Positions 32,738 through 44,677 of a stretch of 64,000 nt of DNA are shown here, piece after piece. How positions within the stretch are numbered: position 1 is the stretch's first letter; each line of letters begins with the position of its first letter. The notes under the pieces are model-generated. The model was not told where the DNA came from. It made no database searches and was given only the letters and a program-made list of their open reading frames with translations. Origin of the DNA: Ceratopteris richardii (Eukaryota > Streptophyta > Polypodiopsida > Polypodiales > Pteridaceae); the NCBI GenBank assembly GCA_020310875.1, contig CM035423.1, positions 128,829,138 to 128,893,137 on the forward strand, in the 5' to 3' direction. The position numbers were made by a program, and so were the translations under genes.

Positions 32738-33780
32738 GCATGCATATCGTCGCCTATATCAGCACCATGTTTAAAACATATCGAGAAGCGAGAGCAAAAA
32801 CTCCACATTTTGCATTTGTTTTGAACTGAGTAGCGCTTCTATGAACTTGCATGCGCGAACTAAATTGTGACCTATATTGTCTTGTGCACACACACACACT
32901 CTCTCTCCCTCTAGATCTCGCATCTTGGTAAGTGATGCATGTACTCTTTCATGCTTTCTCTTTCTCCATGTTTTTGTTGTCTAATTTCTCTTCTCTTTGG
33001 TTTCACAAGAGTTTTTTGGTGTCGATTCTTTGGAATTTGATGAAAGATGATGTTCATTAGGCTTTGATGACAACGATCCAAAAGATTACATCCATGTAAG
33101 TGATTGTTTTGTTCTCTATTGATAGAGAGTGAGTGAGAGAGAGAAAGAGAGATGGAAGAGAGAAAGAAAGAGATCTAGAGAGAAATTGAGAGAGGGAGAG
33201 ATTAAAGAGAGAGAGAGAAAGAGAGAGAGATGAAAGAGAGAGAGAGAGAGAGATTAAAGAGAGAGAGGAAGAGAGAGAGATGAAAGAGAGAGAGAGATGA
33301 AGGAGAGAGAGAGAGCATGCATACCGACACCTATATCGGCACCATGTTTAAAACATACCGAGAAGCGAGAGCAAAAACGCGACATTTTGCGTGTGTTTTG
33401 AACTAGGTAGTGCTTCTATCGAAATTGCATGTGCAAACTGAATTGTGACTTGTATTGTCTTGTGCACACACACACACTCTCTCTCCCCCTCTAGATCTTG
33501 TATCTTGGTAAGTGATGCATGTACTCTTTCACGCTTTCTCTTTCTCCATGTTTTGTTTTCTAATTTCTCTTCTCTTTGGTTTCACAGGAGTTTTTTGGCG
33601 TCGATTCTTTGGAATTTGATGAAAGATGATGTTCATTAGGCTTCGATGACAACGATCCAAAAGATCACATCAATGTAAGTGATTGCTTTAATCTCTATCG
33701 ATAGAGAGTGAGAGAGACAGAAAGAGAGATGAAAGAGAGAAAGAAAGAGATCTAGAGAGAAATTGAGAGGGAGAGAGAGT

Positions 33781-33837
<57 letters not shown>
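32738..33837. repeat. Tandem duplication, period 576, each unit ending in a GA microsatellite
   Basis: Unit A starts AGCATGCATATCGTCGCC at 32,738 and unit B AGCATGCATACCGACACC at 33,314. Shared blocks include GCACCATGTTTAAAACATA, TTGTGCACACACACACACTC and GAAAGATGATGTTCATTAGG. Each unit finishes in an imperfect GA array (33,121-33,313 and 33,703-33,837). No coding potential is apparent. Confidence 0.85.
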
Positions 33838-33839
<2 letters not shown>

Positions 33840-34068
33840 TTGATATATTTAGGTAGTGACGTGTGTGAACACTCTAGGACCGCCGGGGCACTTTTTTCCC
33901 TCTTTAGGAGGTTTTTTTCCCCCGGCTTGTATATACGCCTATTGCCCTAATGGGCTACTAATCTTTGTACATTCTCTAGTAATACATTCAGTATTGTGTG
34001 TTTGTGCTCCAAGCTTCTTCTTCTTCCTTGTGTTGTTCGCGTGCTTCCGCAGACGTCTATCTCCAACA
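33838..34068 (+). repeat. 5' LTR of copia element D
   Basis: 231 bp, TGTTGATATATTTAGG...CTATCTCCAACA. It matches the minus-strand LTRs at 56,886-57,116 and 60,946-61,176, which have exactly the same length. A TATA-like GTATATACGCC lies mid-LTR (about 33,929). It abuts a (GA)n tract on its left. Confidence 0.9.
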
Positions 34069-34070
34069 AT

Positions 34071-34082
34071 TGGTATCAGAGC
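34071..34082 (+). promoter_or_regulatory. Primer binding site of element D
   Basis: TGGTATCAGAGC, complementary to the 3' end of initiator tRNA-Met, two bases after the LTR end; the standard minus-strand primer of plant copia elements. Confidence 0.9.
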
Positions 34083-34359
34083 AGGTCGTCGCTTCTTCTA
34101 GGGCGTCGTCGACACTCCTCCGTTTGTAGTCTCAGATTCGCACGAAATTTGGTGAGCTCGTTTCGGCCTTCGAATGCACTATCGCAGCGCTTGTGCAGGC
34201 TATTTCGTCCTTTTGTGCCAAAGGTATATACCAGTTTCTGTTCGCCAGTTTAAGCGTCTCAAAGTCTGCTACAGGTCTAGCAGAACTCGTCTGGGCAGTT
34301 CCGTTCAACTTTTTGAGATACAATCAATTTTTTGTATCAAGGTATTTTAGTCACCGGCC

Positions 34360-35480
34360 ATAGCTGAAAGCAGTGATGTATTTCGTATGTTGGTTGTTGA
34401 GGATAAGTTGGATGGTACCAACTATCCATTATGGGCTTATATGATGCGACATGTACTGGTTGCAAAAGGACTGTGGAACATTGTGCAGCGTGTTGAGAGA
34501 CGTCCTGTTACACCTGCAACTACAAGTACTACAAATACAGGTGCTGGAGGTGCTGGAGCTGATGAAGATGGTGTCGAAGATGATATTCCATAGATTCCTG
34601 TTCGTGCTGTTGTTTCTGTTGCACCTACTGCAGAGCAGATTCGTTGGGATGGCAGAGATGCCCAGGCACATGCATTGATAGCTTTGTCTGTCAAACGTGC
34701 CATTATTTCTCACATTCACTCTTGCAGAACAACAAAGGATGCTTGGGATACACTTACCACTTTGTACCAGGCTAGGAATGAGGCTCGTGTTGCTTACCTC
34801 CGAAAACAGTTGGAGAGTGATCACATGAATGAAGGTGATTCTATGGATAGTTTTCTTACAAAGATCAAAGACCTGAAGGAACAATTGATTTCTGCTGATG
34901 AGGTTATACCAGATAGCTCACTTGTGCAAAGCGTTCTGAATGGTCTTCCTGATTCATATCGGAGTTTTGCCTCTACTCTTCGGTTGATGATGAAAGGCAA
35001 TCCGAATGCCTTGTCATTTGAGGAATTAGTCTCTGTTCTATTGCAGGAAGATCAGTCCAGGCAGAACAGGTCCATTATGCATGTTGCAAATCAAGCTTTC
35101 CTGGCTAGTCAGAAGGGCAAAGGAAAATGGAGCTCTTCTACTAGTAATTAGAAATCTGCAAATGCTGCACAATCGAAGAACCAGGATAAAGATGAGAAGA
35201 AATCAGAAAAGCAGAAATTGTTCTGCAAGTACTGTAAAGGAAATGAACATATTATAAACAACTGTCCAACACTGGCTGCTAAAGAGGCAAAGAAGAAAGA
35301 GGCTGGAATGGTTGTTGTAGAGGCCTCTACACCAAAAACAGAGTCAACAAATCTTGTGCAGGAAGAAGAATGGGCGTTTACTACTGTCTGCAGTTTTGAC
35401 CCACCTTCTCATGATCAGTGCATGTCTGCAGTAGACTCAGATGTTTGGTACTTTGACAGTGGGGCGACCAAAGAATTTAG
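34360..35480 (+). pseudogene. Gag and protease start of copia element D, truncated
   Basis: One frame from about 34,360 encodes a UBN2-type gag (DKLDGTNYPLWAYMMRHVL; TTKDAWDTLTTLYQA; LRKQLESDHMNEGDSMD), a zinc-knuckle relic CKYCKGNEHIINNC and the start of protease (VWYFDSGATKEF). The expected initiator reads ATA at 34,360-34,362, and the first in-frame ATG is 34,387. In-frame TAG codons lie at 34,591 and 35,149. The knuckle has Glu where Gly is usual. Coding text stops at about 35,480 and turns into GT-rich DNA, so integrase, RT and the 3' LTR are missing. Confidence 0.85.
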
Positions 35481-35504
35481 GTTATGTGATTGTGTTTCAG
35501 ATTG

Positions 35505-36240
<736 letters not shown>

Positions 36241-36540
36241 AACATGCTAGACTGGTGCCTCATATATAAATAGGACCATAAAAGTGGAAAAATAAGGGCC
36301 ATTGGATTAGCTTGACCATAAAAAGATTTGCCAAATAGGCTAAGAGAATACATTTGTGACCACTTCTACACCACTTCGAGCTTCAAACATTTGGCGATCC
36401 CATGGGTGATCCGAAAGGGGAATGTATTCAAGTGCAATTGTGGACTTAGAATAAGAAAAGTTGAGAGAGTACAAGAAATGTGAGCAAAATATAATTGTGT
36501 ATAAGCATCTTTTCTTTGGGCTACAAGACTTTTTCAAAGA

Positions 36541-38838
36541 CACCAAGGTTATGAGGAAGGCAAGTGGCCAAGAAGTGGAAAGTCAAGGTTCAAGAGACCA
36601 AGGTTGAGAGCAAGGGTTCAAGAGACCAAGGTTGAGAACAAGAAGGTTCAAGAAAGTGTGCAAGGGTGAGGACATCGATTCATTGGGATATCAAGAATTG
36701 ATCATTGAGGACAATGATCTCTAGAAGGGGAAGAAAGTGTTAGACTCAGGAAATGATAGGCAAGAGATGGTTGAACCACACCCTAAGAGGGAGGATTAGG
36801 AAATAATCCTCAACCATGGCTTTTGGGCTAAGTTGTTATCCCATCATACTCCTAACTTGTAGGTCATGAGTTCAATTCCCACAACTGGTATCACAGCCTA
36901 GGAAGTAGGCTTGGTTTGGGTGGATGGAAGGCATGTGCATTGCTTTCAAAGATAAGCCAAACAAAGATTAGAGTGTATCTCCCAATCCATAGGTTGGATT
37001 TAGACATCTAAGGTATAGTTGGAAAGATCTTGGAATGATCTTTCTAATGGAAGCACTAGATTGAAGATACCTAGCATGGGTGCAAATTATGTTTAAATAA
37101 TGAGGTTGAGAATAAGGGCTCCAGAGTATTTAGTATCTTGGAAGGGTTTCCACTCTTAGTCTCTTCTTGCATCATTCAGGACAATGATCTTTAGAAGGGG
37201 GAAAGAATGTTAGACATAGATCCAAGCCAGATCATATATCAATGTGTCTTGGAACAAGAGCATGCGTTGTTAAGGTTCCTAGCACAAGGGTTATCCTAAT
37301 GTTGTACCTTAGAAAGTAGAGTGAGTGTGCATGATGGCCACATGTCACACTAAAGCACTTTAGGAGCTTTCTAATATTGGAGCAAGAGGATAAATAGGAT
37401 GGAAGGAGAGTAGCACACACGCCAATTTTCAAGTCTCTTTGTAAGAAGAGTCTCACATTTGGTATTAGATACTGAGGTTGAGAACAAGAGCTTGAGACAC
37501 CAAGGTTGCGAAGAAGGAAAGTTCATAGGCAATGGCCAAGAAGCGGAAAGGAAAGGTTCAAGAGACCAAGGTTGAGAGAAAGGGTTCAAGAGAGCAAGGT
37601 TGAGAACAAGAAGGTTCAAGAGAGTGTGAAAGGGTGAGGACGTCAATTAAAGGGGAGATCAAGGATTGATCATTGAGGACAATGATCTCATAGGTAGGAG
37701 ATGGTTGAACCACACCCTAAGAGGGAGGATTAGGAAATAATCCTTAACCATGGCTTTTGGGGTAAGTGGTTAGCCCATCATACTCCTAGCCCATAGATCA
37801 TGAATTCAATTCCAAGAATCTGTATCAGAGCCTAGGAAGTAGGCTTGGGCAAGGTAGATGGAAGGCACATGCATTGCTTTCAAAGATGAGTCCAACAAAG
37901 ATTAGAGTGTATCTCCCAATCTTAGGTCAGATTTAGATGTTTGAGGTACATTGGGAAAGATTTTGAAACGATCTTTCCAGTGGAAGCAATACATTGATAA
38001 TCCAAGATTCCTAGCATGGGTGAGAACTAGGTTCAAGATAGTGATGTTGAGAATAAGGGCTCAAGACACCAAAGTTAGACTTCTTATAATTTCCCATCAT
38101 GAGACAAAGGTGACATCAGATATTCCAAAAGAGATGTTATGTAGAAGAATTGCACGCAAAACTATTTGGCTCCAAAGTATTTGGTATCTTGAAAGGGTTT
38201 TCACTCTTAAACTCCTCTTGGATCATTGAGGACAATGATCTTTAGAAGGGGAAGAGAATGTTAGACATAGATCCAAGCCAGATCATATATCAGTGTGTGT
38301 TGGAACAAGAGCATGTGTTTCTATGGTTCCTAGCTCAAGGGTTATCCTAAGGTTGCACCTTAGAAAGTAGAGTGAGTGTGCATGATGACCACATGTCATA
38401 GTAGATCACTCTAGGAGCTTTCTAATCTTGGAGTAAGAGGATAAATAGGGTGGGAGGAGAGTAGCGTACACGCCAAGTTTCAAGTCTCTTTGTGAGAAGA
38501 TTCTCACATTTGGTATCAGATACTAAGGTTGAGAACAAGGGTTTGAGACAGCAAGGTTGTGAAGAAGGCAAGTTCATAGGCAAATGGTCAAGAAGCGAAA
38601 AGGCAGGGTTCAAGAGACCAAGGTTGAGAGCAAGGGTTCAAGAGACCAAGGTTGAGAACAAGAAGGCTCAAGAGAGTGTGTAAGGGTGATGACATCAATT
38701 CAAGGGGAGATCAAGGATTGATGATTGAGGAAAATTATCTCTCAAAGGGGAAGAAAGTGTTAGACTCAAGAAATGATAGGCAAGAGATGGTTGAACCACA
38801 CCCTGAGAGAGAGGATTAGGAAATAATCCTCAACCAGT
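36541..38838 (+). mobile_element. Tandem array of small non-coding LTR units (TRIM-like)
   Basis: Two kinds of LTR-like block alternate. X: 37,208-37,455 and 38,261-38,508, about 248 bp, TGTTAGACATAGATCC...CTCACA, with a TATA-like GGATAAATAGG. Y: about 36,738-36,884, TGTTAGACTCAGG...; partial copies lie at about 37,690 and 38,759. Blocks are preceded by purine tracts (TTTAGAAGGGGGAAAGAA; CTAGAAGGGGAAGAAAG) and followed by primer-site-like TGGTATTAGATAC, TGGTATCAGATAC or TGGTATCACAGCC. Spacers of a few hundred bases hold CAAGAGACCAAGGTTGAG short repeats and no genes. The X-to-X period is 1,053 bp. This fits TRIM retrotransposons sharing LTRs in tandem; they would depend on enzymes made elsewhere. 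Confidence 0.7.
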
Positions 38839-38849
38839 GTTCTTTACTA

Positions 38850-41200
38850 CCTCTATATTCCTAGGTATGCCCGAGTCTTTGTTTCTTACCATGAATATGA
38901 GTGCTCTCATATAGGTAGACTTTGCTTCCCATGGACATGTGAAATGAGGTGATTCTTGTAAGGAACTAGAAGCAAAGTCTAATAATTCACTAGACTCGGT
39001 ATCCTCTTGTTCTCCACAGATAGAAGGAATATCTTGTGGGAATTGATCATGTAGATCATGCACAATTTCAATGGGAGCAGGATTTACACTTTCTTTAGCC
39101 CATTTGTCCTCCTAATCTCTCTTAGGAATTCTTGTGAGTATTGATTTACAGAAGTAGAGATTCGCAACTATGTGGAATTGGGAACGTAAGCATCCTTGGG
39201 AGGAAGGTTTATCCTTTCACTTCTAATGTTACTCACTTATGATGTAGATTGCTTTCCTGACTTAGCCATCATCTTTTTCAATCTCTCTAATAATCTCTCA
39301 AATTGTAACTGTGTTTTGGTTGAAGTTATGCAATTGAACAAATGACTGGCCTCAAACATGGTTTGAGCTAATTCTACCATCTTTGCAAAGCATCATGTCT
39401 AAGTCCTCGGGAGTAGGATCTGCTAAGACTGATCCTACTCTAGGTGGTGGTGAATTAATGGGAAGGTTTGGGATGGATGGGGATGGTGGATTTTGTGAGT
39501 GCATGTGAGATGTGATTTTAGTTAGACTCTTAGACCCACTAACCTCATAACTCTTTTCCTTACCTAAGCCTTAGTTTTGTTGTAATGCATGAGCTCTAAT
39601 GACTACTTGCACTGGGGTAGTAGAAGTCACACTTCCATTAGAATCTATTACTAACCCAATGATGTTAATAGGGGTGATCTTTGGCACATTGTTTGGGTTC
39701 TTAGGGTTATCTTGTAAAAGTTGCTCCTTCCCACAATCTGGACAAAAACCTTGAATTGTCACTAATTGGGGCTACATAGGTGCACATATAGGGCAATCAT
39801 CAATGAAGGGACCTCCCTAGCCTCTGTAACATGGTCCTCTGGGTGTTGGGGGTCTTATCTGTCTAGGTTGGGGCCTAGATTTAGGATTTGCATACATGAC
39901 ATTAGAGTATCTTGGCTCCTAACTAGCTTCACTAGGCTTTTCATAAGGGTAAGTCTCGGTATACTATAGTAACTCTATATAGTAAGTCGATGGACTATCG
40001 ATATGAGTCAAGTCAAAACTGTGATCATTCGAGTCACTTTCTGAAATCAATGGTGATGTTGGCACTAAGGCCCTATTCAAATTTTCTTCAGCAATTGCAT
40101 ACTTCATTGGGATCACATTGCCTGGAGGTGGAGGTTGTTGAATTAACACTGGTTTAGGCCTTTGTTGAGCTTGATAAGGTGTCTGGTAGGGTTATTGAGG
40201 CCTAAAGCATTGTTGTGGGGGATATTGGTTTGGATTTCTTCCTTGTTGTTGATACAGTTGAGGGTAGTGTTGTCTAACCACTTGCTTGTTATATGGGTAA
40301 TCTTGTGCAGTGTGGTTAGTATACCTCCTTTATATTGTGAAGTATTGGCTTTTAGGGTTCACTTGGGGTTGAGCCATGATTAGGCACACATTAGCCATAT
40401 GGTCTCCTCCATAGGTATATCATGGTTTTAGTTAGACAAATCTAGGCATCTGCTTGCTAGAGACACCTAACTTCTGAGCTACCTTCTCAGCAAGTTCCTC
40501 AATAGATATAGATGGTTTGGAGGTGAGGCTAGTAGAGCTATCTGAATCTTTATACATTTTTGAAAGCTCTAATTCATCACCCAGATTATCCTCAATGTCT
40601 ATACACATGCATACACACTGTTCTATGGATCTAGGTTCCTTCAACTACACATATGATCTCAATTTGGTACTTAATGAACCATCTAGGAATAAAGCCACTT
40701 GTTTGGTTGGAGTGGGTAACTCTAGAATAGAGCATCTCTCTAAGTATTGTCTAAACCATTCCTACAAGCCAAACTACTTCTTGAGGTGCTTGTTTGAAGC
40801 TATGTATCAGAGATGAGGTGTTGTGCCTAATGCAACTGTTAGAAAATTTAGTGATGAAGGCTTCCAATAGTTGGTCAATGTTTTTGAATTGCCTTTGGTG
40901 AAGTGGTTGAAACCAATTCAAGGCAATGTTCTTGAGATTTAGGCCAAAAGCATTGTATTGAGTGAGCAAGTCTTCAACTTGTTCAGCTCTCAAAACTTGC
41001 ATAAACTCTGTTATGTGATCATGTGGGTCTCCTATGCCATCAAAGCAATTCTTCATGGACTTAACCAACTATGTAGGCCTCAAGATCCTAGGATGTTCTA
41101 TGGGCCTTGGAAACTGCTCTTCTCTTTGTTCTTATCCTCTCAGGCTCTTTTCTCTACCAAATCTTGATTGCTGGCCAACAATGAGATACAAGAACAAATT
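38850..41200 (-). pseudogene. Decayed Ty3/gypsy gag region (minus strand)
   Basis: The minus strand from 41,068 reads a capsid-like segment: FDGIGDPHDHITEFMQVLRA, ALNWFQPLHQRQFKNIDQLL, EAFITKFSNS. Downstream come an acidic stretch (40,644-40,432, ELAEKVAQKLGVSSKQMP), a Gln/Pro-rich linker, and a Cys-rich segment (DDCPICAPM; GFCPDCGKEQ) at about 39,700-39,810. Several stops and frame changes separate the pieces. It resembles gag plus nucleocapsid of an old Ty3 element; no RT follows on this strand. Confidence 0.6.
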
Positions 41201-41269
41201 GGAAATCTTCAATAAAAAAAACAAAGTAATCAAGGGCATCAACGTCATACTCCATCTTTTATGAAGGAA

Positions 41270-41925
41270 CCTAGGATTTGCATGCAAAAAAAGTTTGGTT
41301 GTGATCTCAAAAAGTTTTCATGATTCTTACAAGTGAAATTATAGATTAGCATGTAGCCTGATAGATATCCATATGATACATCTAAGGCTAGTTTTATCAG
41401 AGCTCTTCTCTGTGGTCAAGCATTATCATGTTTTTCCCAAAGCTTGGAAAAGAACATGGTAGTTCTTCATGAATATGAGTGTTTTCATTGAGATTTTACC
41501 ACCACCTTTGGAGATACATATGCTAGTCCAGTGGAAGAAACAAAACTTTAGAAGCCACGTCAAGGTAACCAACCTGCCTCTACCTATGCATTAAAATTAA
41601 GATAATCAAAATGTGATCTCAAGTGGCATGAACATTATTTCATAAGAAAATTTTTATGGGGTTCAAGAGATGATGTGAAGGACCTCTTACAAATGTAACA
41701 AGGTTCCAACCTCTAAGCCCATAAGAGAGCAAAGGCGATAACAAAGTATGCCTCTCTTGTGGAAACCCTGGGTTATTGTATTAAATTGCACAAATAAGAG
41801 GAAAAACTCTAGAATTTTAGTCACGCTTGCAAAAAAAGGAAGCAAGAAAGTGGAGTTCTAAAGGATATCTTACAGCTAAACCATGATACAAGAAAGGATT
41901 TGATAATTCTAAGAGCACCCATAGA
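41270..41925. other. Unassigned stretch
   Basis: AT-rich, with no recognisable coding, repeat or RNA feature. It lies between the minus-strand gag relic and the plus-strand RT relic and is probably decayed transposon sequence. Confidence 0.4.
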
Positions 41926-41929
41926 AACT

Positions 41930-42620
41930 TGCCTTGCCCTTAAAGTTGATCATTTGCAAGAAGAACCTTTCCCTCAAGGCCTTATTTAATTCCAAAGCAT
42001 CCTCACTAAATAAAATCACTATTAAAAACAAATATCCTCTACCACTTATATTAGAGCTATTGGAACGACTTGGAAAGGCAAAAAACTTCACAAAGATTGA
42101 CTTTGGAGGGGCTTAAAACCTTGTCAAAATCAAATAAGAGACCAATGGAAGATGATGTTTCATACAACATATGGGCATTTTGCATATGTAGTGAAGCCAT
42201 TCGATCTCATAATTAAAAATTTCTCTAATGATTTTCCAATACACAATGACTGATACCTTTCAAGAATATTTACATGATTTTGTAGTCGTGTACCTAAATG
42301 ATATATCGATATTTTTGAAGGGTCTAGAGGAGCATGAACATAATGGTAAAAATGGTTGCTAAGAGATTAAGAGAAAAATGATTGTATGAGAAATTAGAGA
42401 AAGACTATTTCCATTGGAAAGAAGTGGAATTAATAGGATACGTTGTCTCAAAGAAAGGAATCTACGTGGACCCTAGGAAGAACTAGCCCATCCTTGATTG
42501 GCAAACAATTTCACATGTTTGTGATGTACAATGATTTTTAGGTTTTGCCAACTTCTATATAATATTCAGCAATGATTGATCCAAGATAGTGGCGGCAGTT
42601 ACACAAGCTTATGTGAAATG
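41930..42620 (+). pseudogene. Ty3/gypsy reverse transcriptase relic
   Basis: Successive frames read [35 protein letters not shown], then degraded text with HDFVVVYLNDISIFLKGLEE. This matches the RT palm, with YLND in place of YLDD. Further on it resembles the EFLGYVVS...GI...DP and FLGFANFY connection region. Many stops and frameshifts make it an old, dead copy, on the opposite strand from the adjacent gag relic. Confidence 0.7.
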
Positions 42621-42654
42621 CAAAATTCTCAAGGATGGAAGAAGTAGAGATAGC

Positions 42655-43845
42655 CTTTTTTATATATTTAATTGTATATATTTAATTTATATTATTAACA
42701 CACTAGCTCTTTTCATATTTATTTATCTTCAATAAAATCATAAGTTTTTTTCTTATTTCTTTTCTTATTTTTTTATTATATGTATTTAATTTCTCTATTT
42801 TCTATATATTTGATTATACATATGTAAAAAAGCTAAAAGCCTAATCCTAAAGACCTAGACCTAAAACATGTATATGTGTGTATGCATGTGCATATACATG
42901 TGTATGTGTATATGTATTATATGTGTATATCTGTATATGTATGTATGCATGTGTAAATAGCCTAAAACCCTAATACTATGTGTATATGTGTATATATATA
43001 TGTATGCATGTGTTAAAAGCCCTAAAACCCTAATCCTAATGACCCAAACCTAAAACATGTATATTTTTGTATGCATGTGTATATGTATTATGTGTGTATA
43101 TGTATGTATGCATGTGTAAACAACCAAAAAGCCCTAGTTCTAAAGACCTAAACCCTAATCCTATGTGTATATGTGTATATGTGTATATGTGTGTATGCAT
43201 GTGTAAAGAGCCTAATTTTTCCTAATTAAATATACTATTATATATGTTAATATTAAACCTAAAAAACTATTTTTTATATATTTAATTCAATAAAAAACCC
43301 TAAAATTCTATTTTTATATATTTAATTATATATATTTAAAACACTAAGTCTTTTTATATTTATTTATCTATACCAAAATCATAATTTTTTCTTATATATA
43401 TTTAATTTTAATTAAAAAACTATAAAACTCTATTTTTTGTATATTTAGTTATATATATTTAATTCAATAAAAACCCTAAAATTCTATTTTTATATATTTG
43501 ATTATATGTATTTAATTTATATATTTAAAACCCTAGCTATTTTTTATTTATTTATCTATACTGAAAACATAATTTTTTTTCTTAGTAATTTTCTTATATA
43601 TATTTAATTTAATTAAAAAACCCTAAAACTCTATTTTTTATATATTTGATTATATATATGTAAAAACCTTAAAAGCCTAATCCTAAAGACCTAGACCTAA
43701 AACATGTATATGTGTGTATGCATGTGTATATGTATTATATGTGCATATGTGTATATATATGTATGCATGTTTAAAAACCCGAAAACCCTAATCCTAACGA
43801 CCTAGACTTAAAACATGTATATGTATGTATGCATGTGTATATATA

Positions 43846-43880
<35 letters not shown>

Positions 43881-44274
43881 ATTATGTGTGTATATGTATG
43901 TATGCATGTGTAAACAGCCTAAAAACCCTTATCCTAAAGACGTAAACCCTAATCCTATGTGCATATGTGCGTATGCATGTGTAAACAGCCTAATTTTTCC
44001 TCATTTTTATAAGTATATGATTATATATGTTAATATTAAGCCTAAAACTCTATTTTTTATATATTTAATTATATATATCTAATTCAATAAACAAATCCTA
44101 AAATCCTATTTTTATATATTTAATTTATATATTTAAAACACTAGCTCTTTTCATATTTATTTATCTATACTAAAATCCTAATTTTTTAATATATTTATTT
44201 ATATATTCTAGTTTTTTTCTTATATATATTTAATTTAATTAAAAAACCCTAAAACCCTATTTTTTGTATATTTG

Positions 44275-44306
<32 letters not shown>

Positions 44307-44410
44307 AAAAAACCTTCAAGTCCTAAAAACTTATTTTTTATATATTTAATTTTAGTGTATGTATGTAAAAAACCTAAAAGCATACTCCTAAAGACCTAAA
44401 CCTAAAACAT
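42655..44410. repeat. AT-rich higher-order tandem repeat with telomere-like motifs
   Basis: Two segment types alternate. (i) CCTAATCCTAAAGACCTAGA, then CCTAAAACATGTATATGTGT and GTATGCATGTG (from about 42,830, 43,670 and 44,370). (ii) TTTTTATATATTTAATTATA-type DNA with AATTAAAAAACCCTAAAA. The first period is about 842 bp. Around ten AAACCCTA motifs (plant telomere repeat is TTTAGGG/CCCTAAA) are scattered through it. No coding potential. Confidence 0.75.
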
Positions 44411-44578
44411 GTATATGTTTGCTAACATGAATGTGAGTGTGTGTGTATAAGTGTGAGCGTGTATCTATATATGTGAGTGTGTGTATATGTATGTGAGTGT
44501 GTGTGTGTGTATAGGTGTGAGTGTGTGTATATATGTGAGTGTGTGTGTGTATATGTATGCAAGCATGTATGTTTATGT
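44411..44578. repeat. GT/TATG microsatellite, left flank of the LARD insertion
   Basis: GTGTGTGTATATGTGAG-type repeat ending ...CATGTATGTTTATGT. The last five bases, TATGT (44,574-44,578), are the target duplication of the element that follows. The same kind of array resumes at 55,813. Confidence 0.9.
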
Positions 44579-44677
44579 TGTGAGAAATGGATAATGACAT
44601 GCCTGGGACTCACCTCCCAACCTACATATAGCCCTTGCCTAGTCACCATCTAGAGTTCTCTCTAAGGTCCCTATACT
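44579..44677 (-). repeat. 3' LTR of the LARD, distal part
   Basis: Matches 55,607-55,705 of the other LTR (GACATGC(T/C)TGGGACTCACCT; ATATAGCCCTTGCCTAGTCA). It is interrupted by element A after ATACT (44,673-44,677). Confidence 0.9.

Noticed and set aside
44388-44649. GT-rich array as a possible CRISPR-like or satellite repeat
   Set aside because: There are no regularly spaced unique spacers; it is a simple GT/TATG microsatellite.
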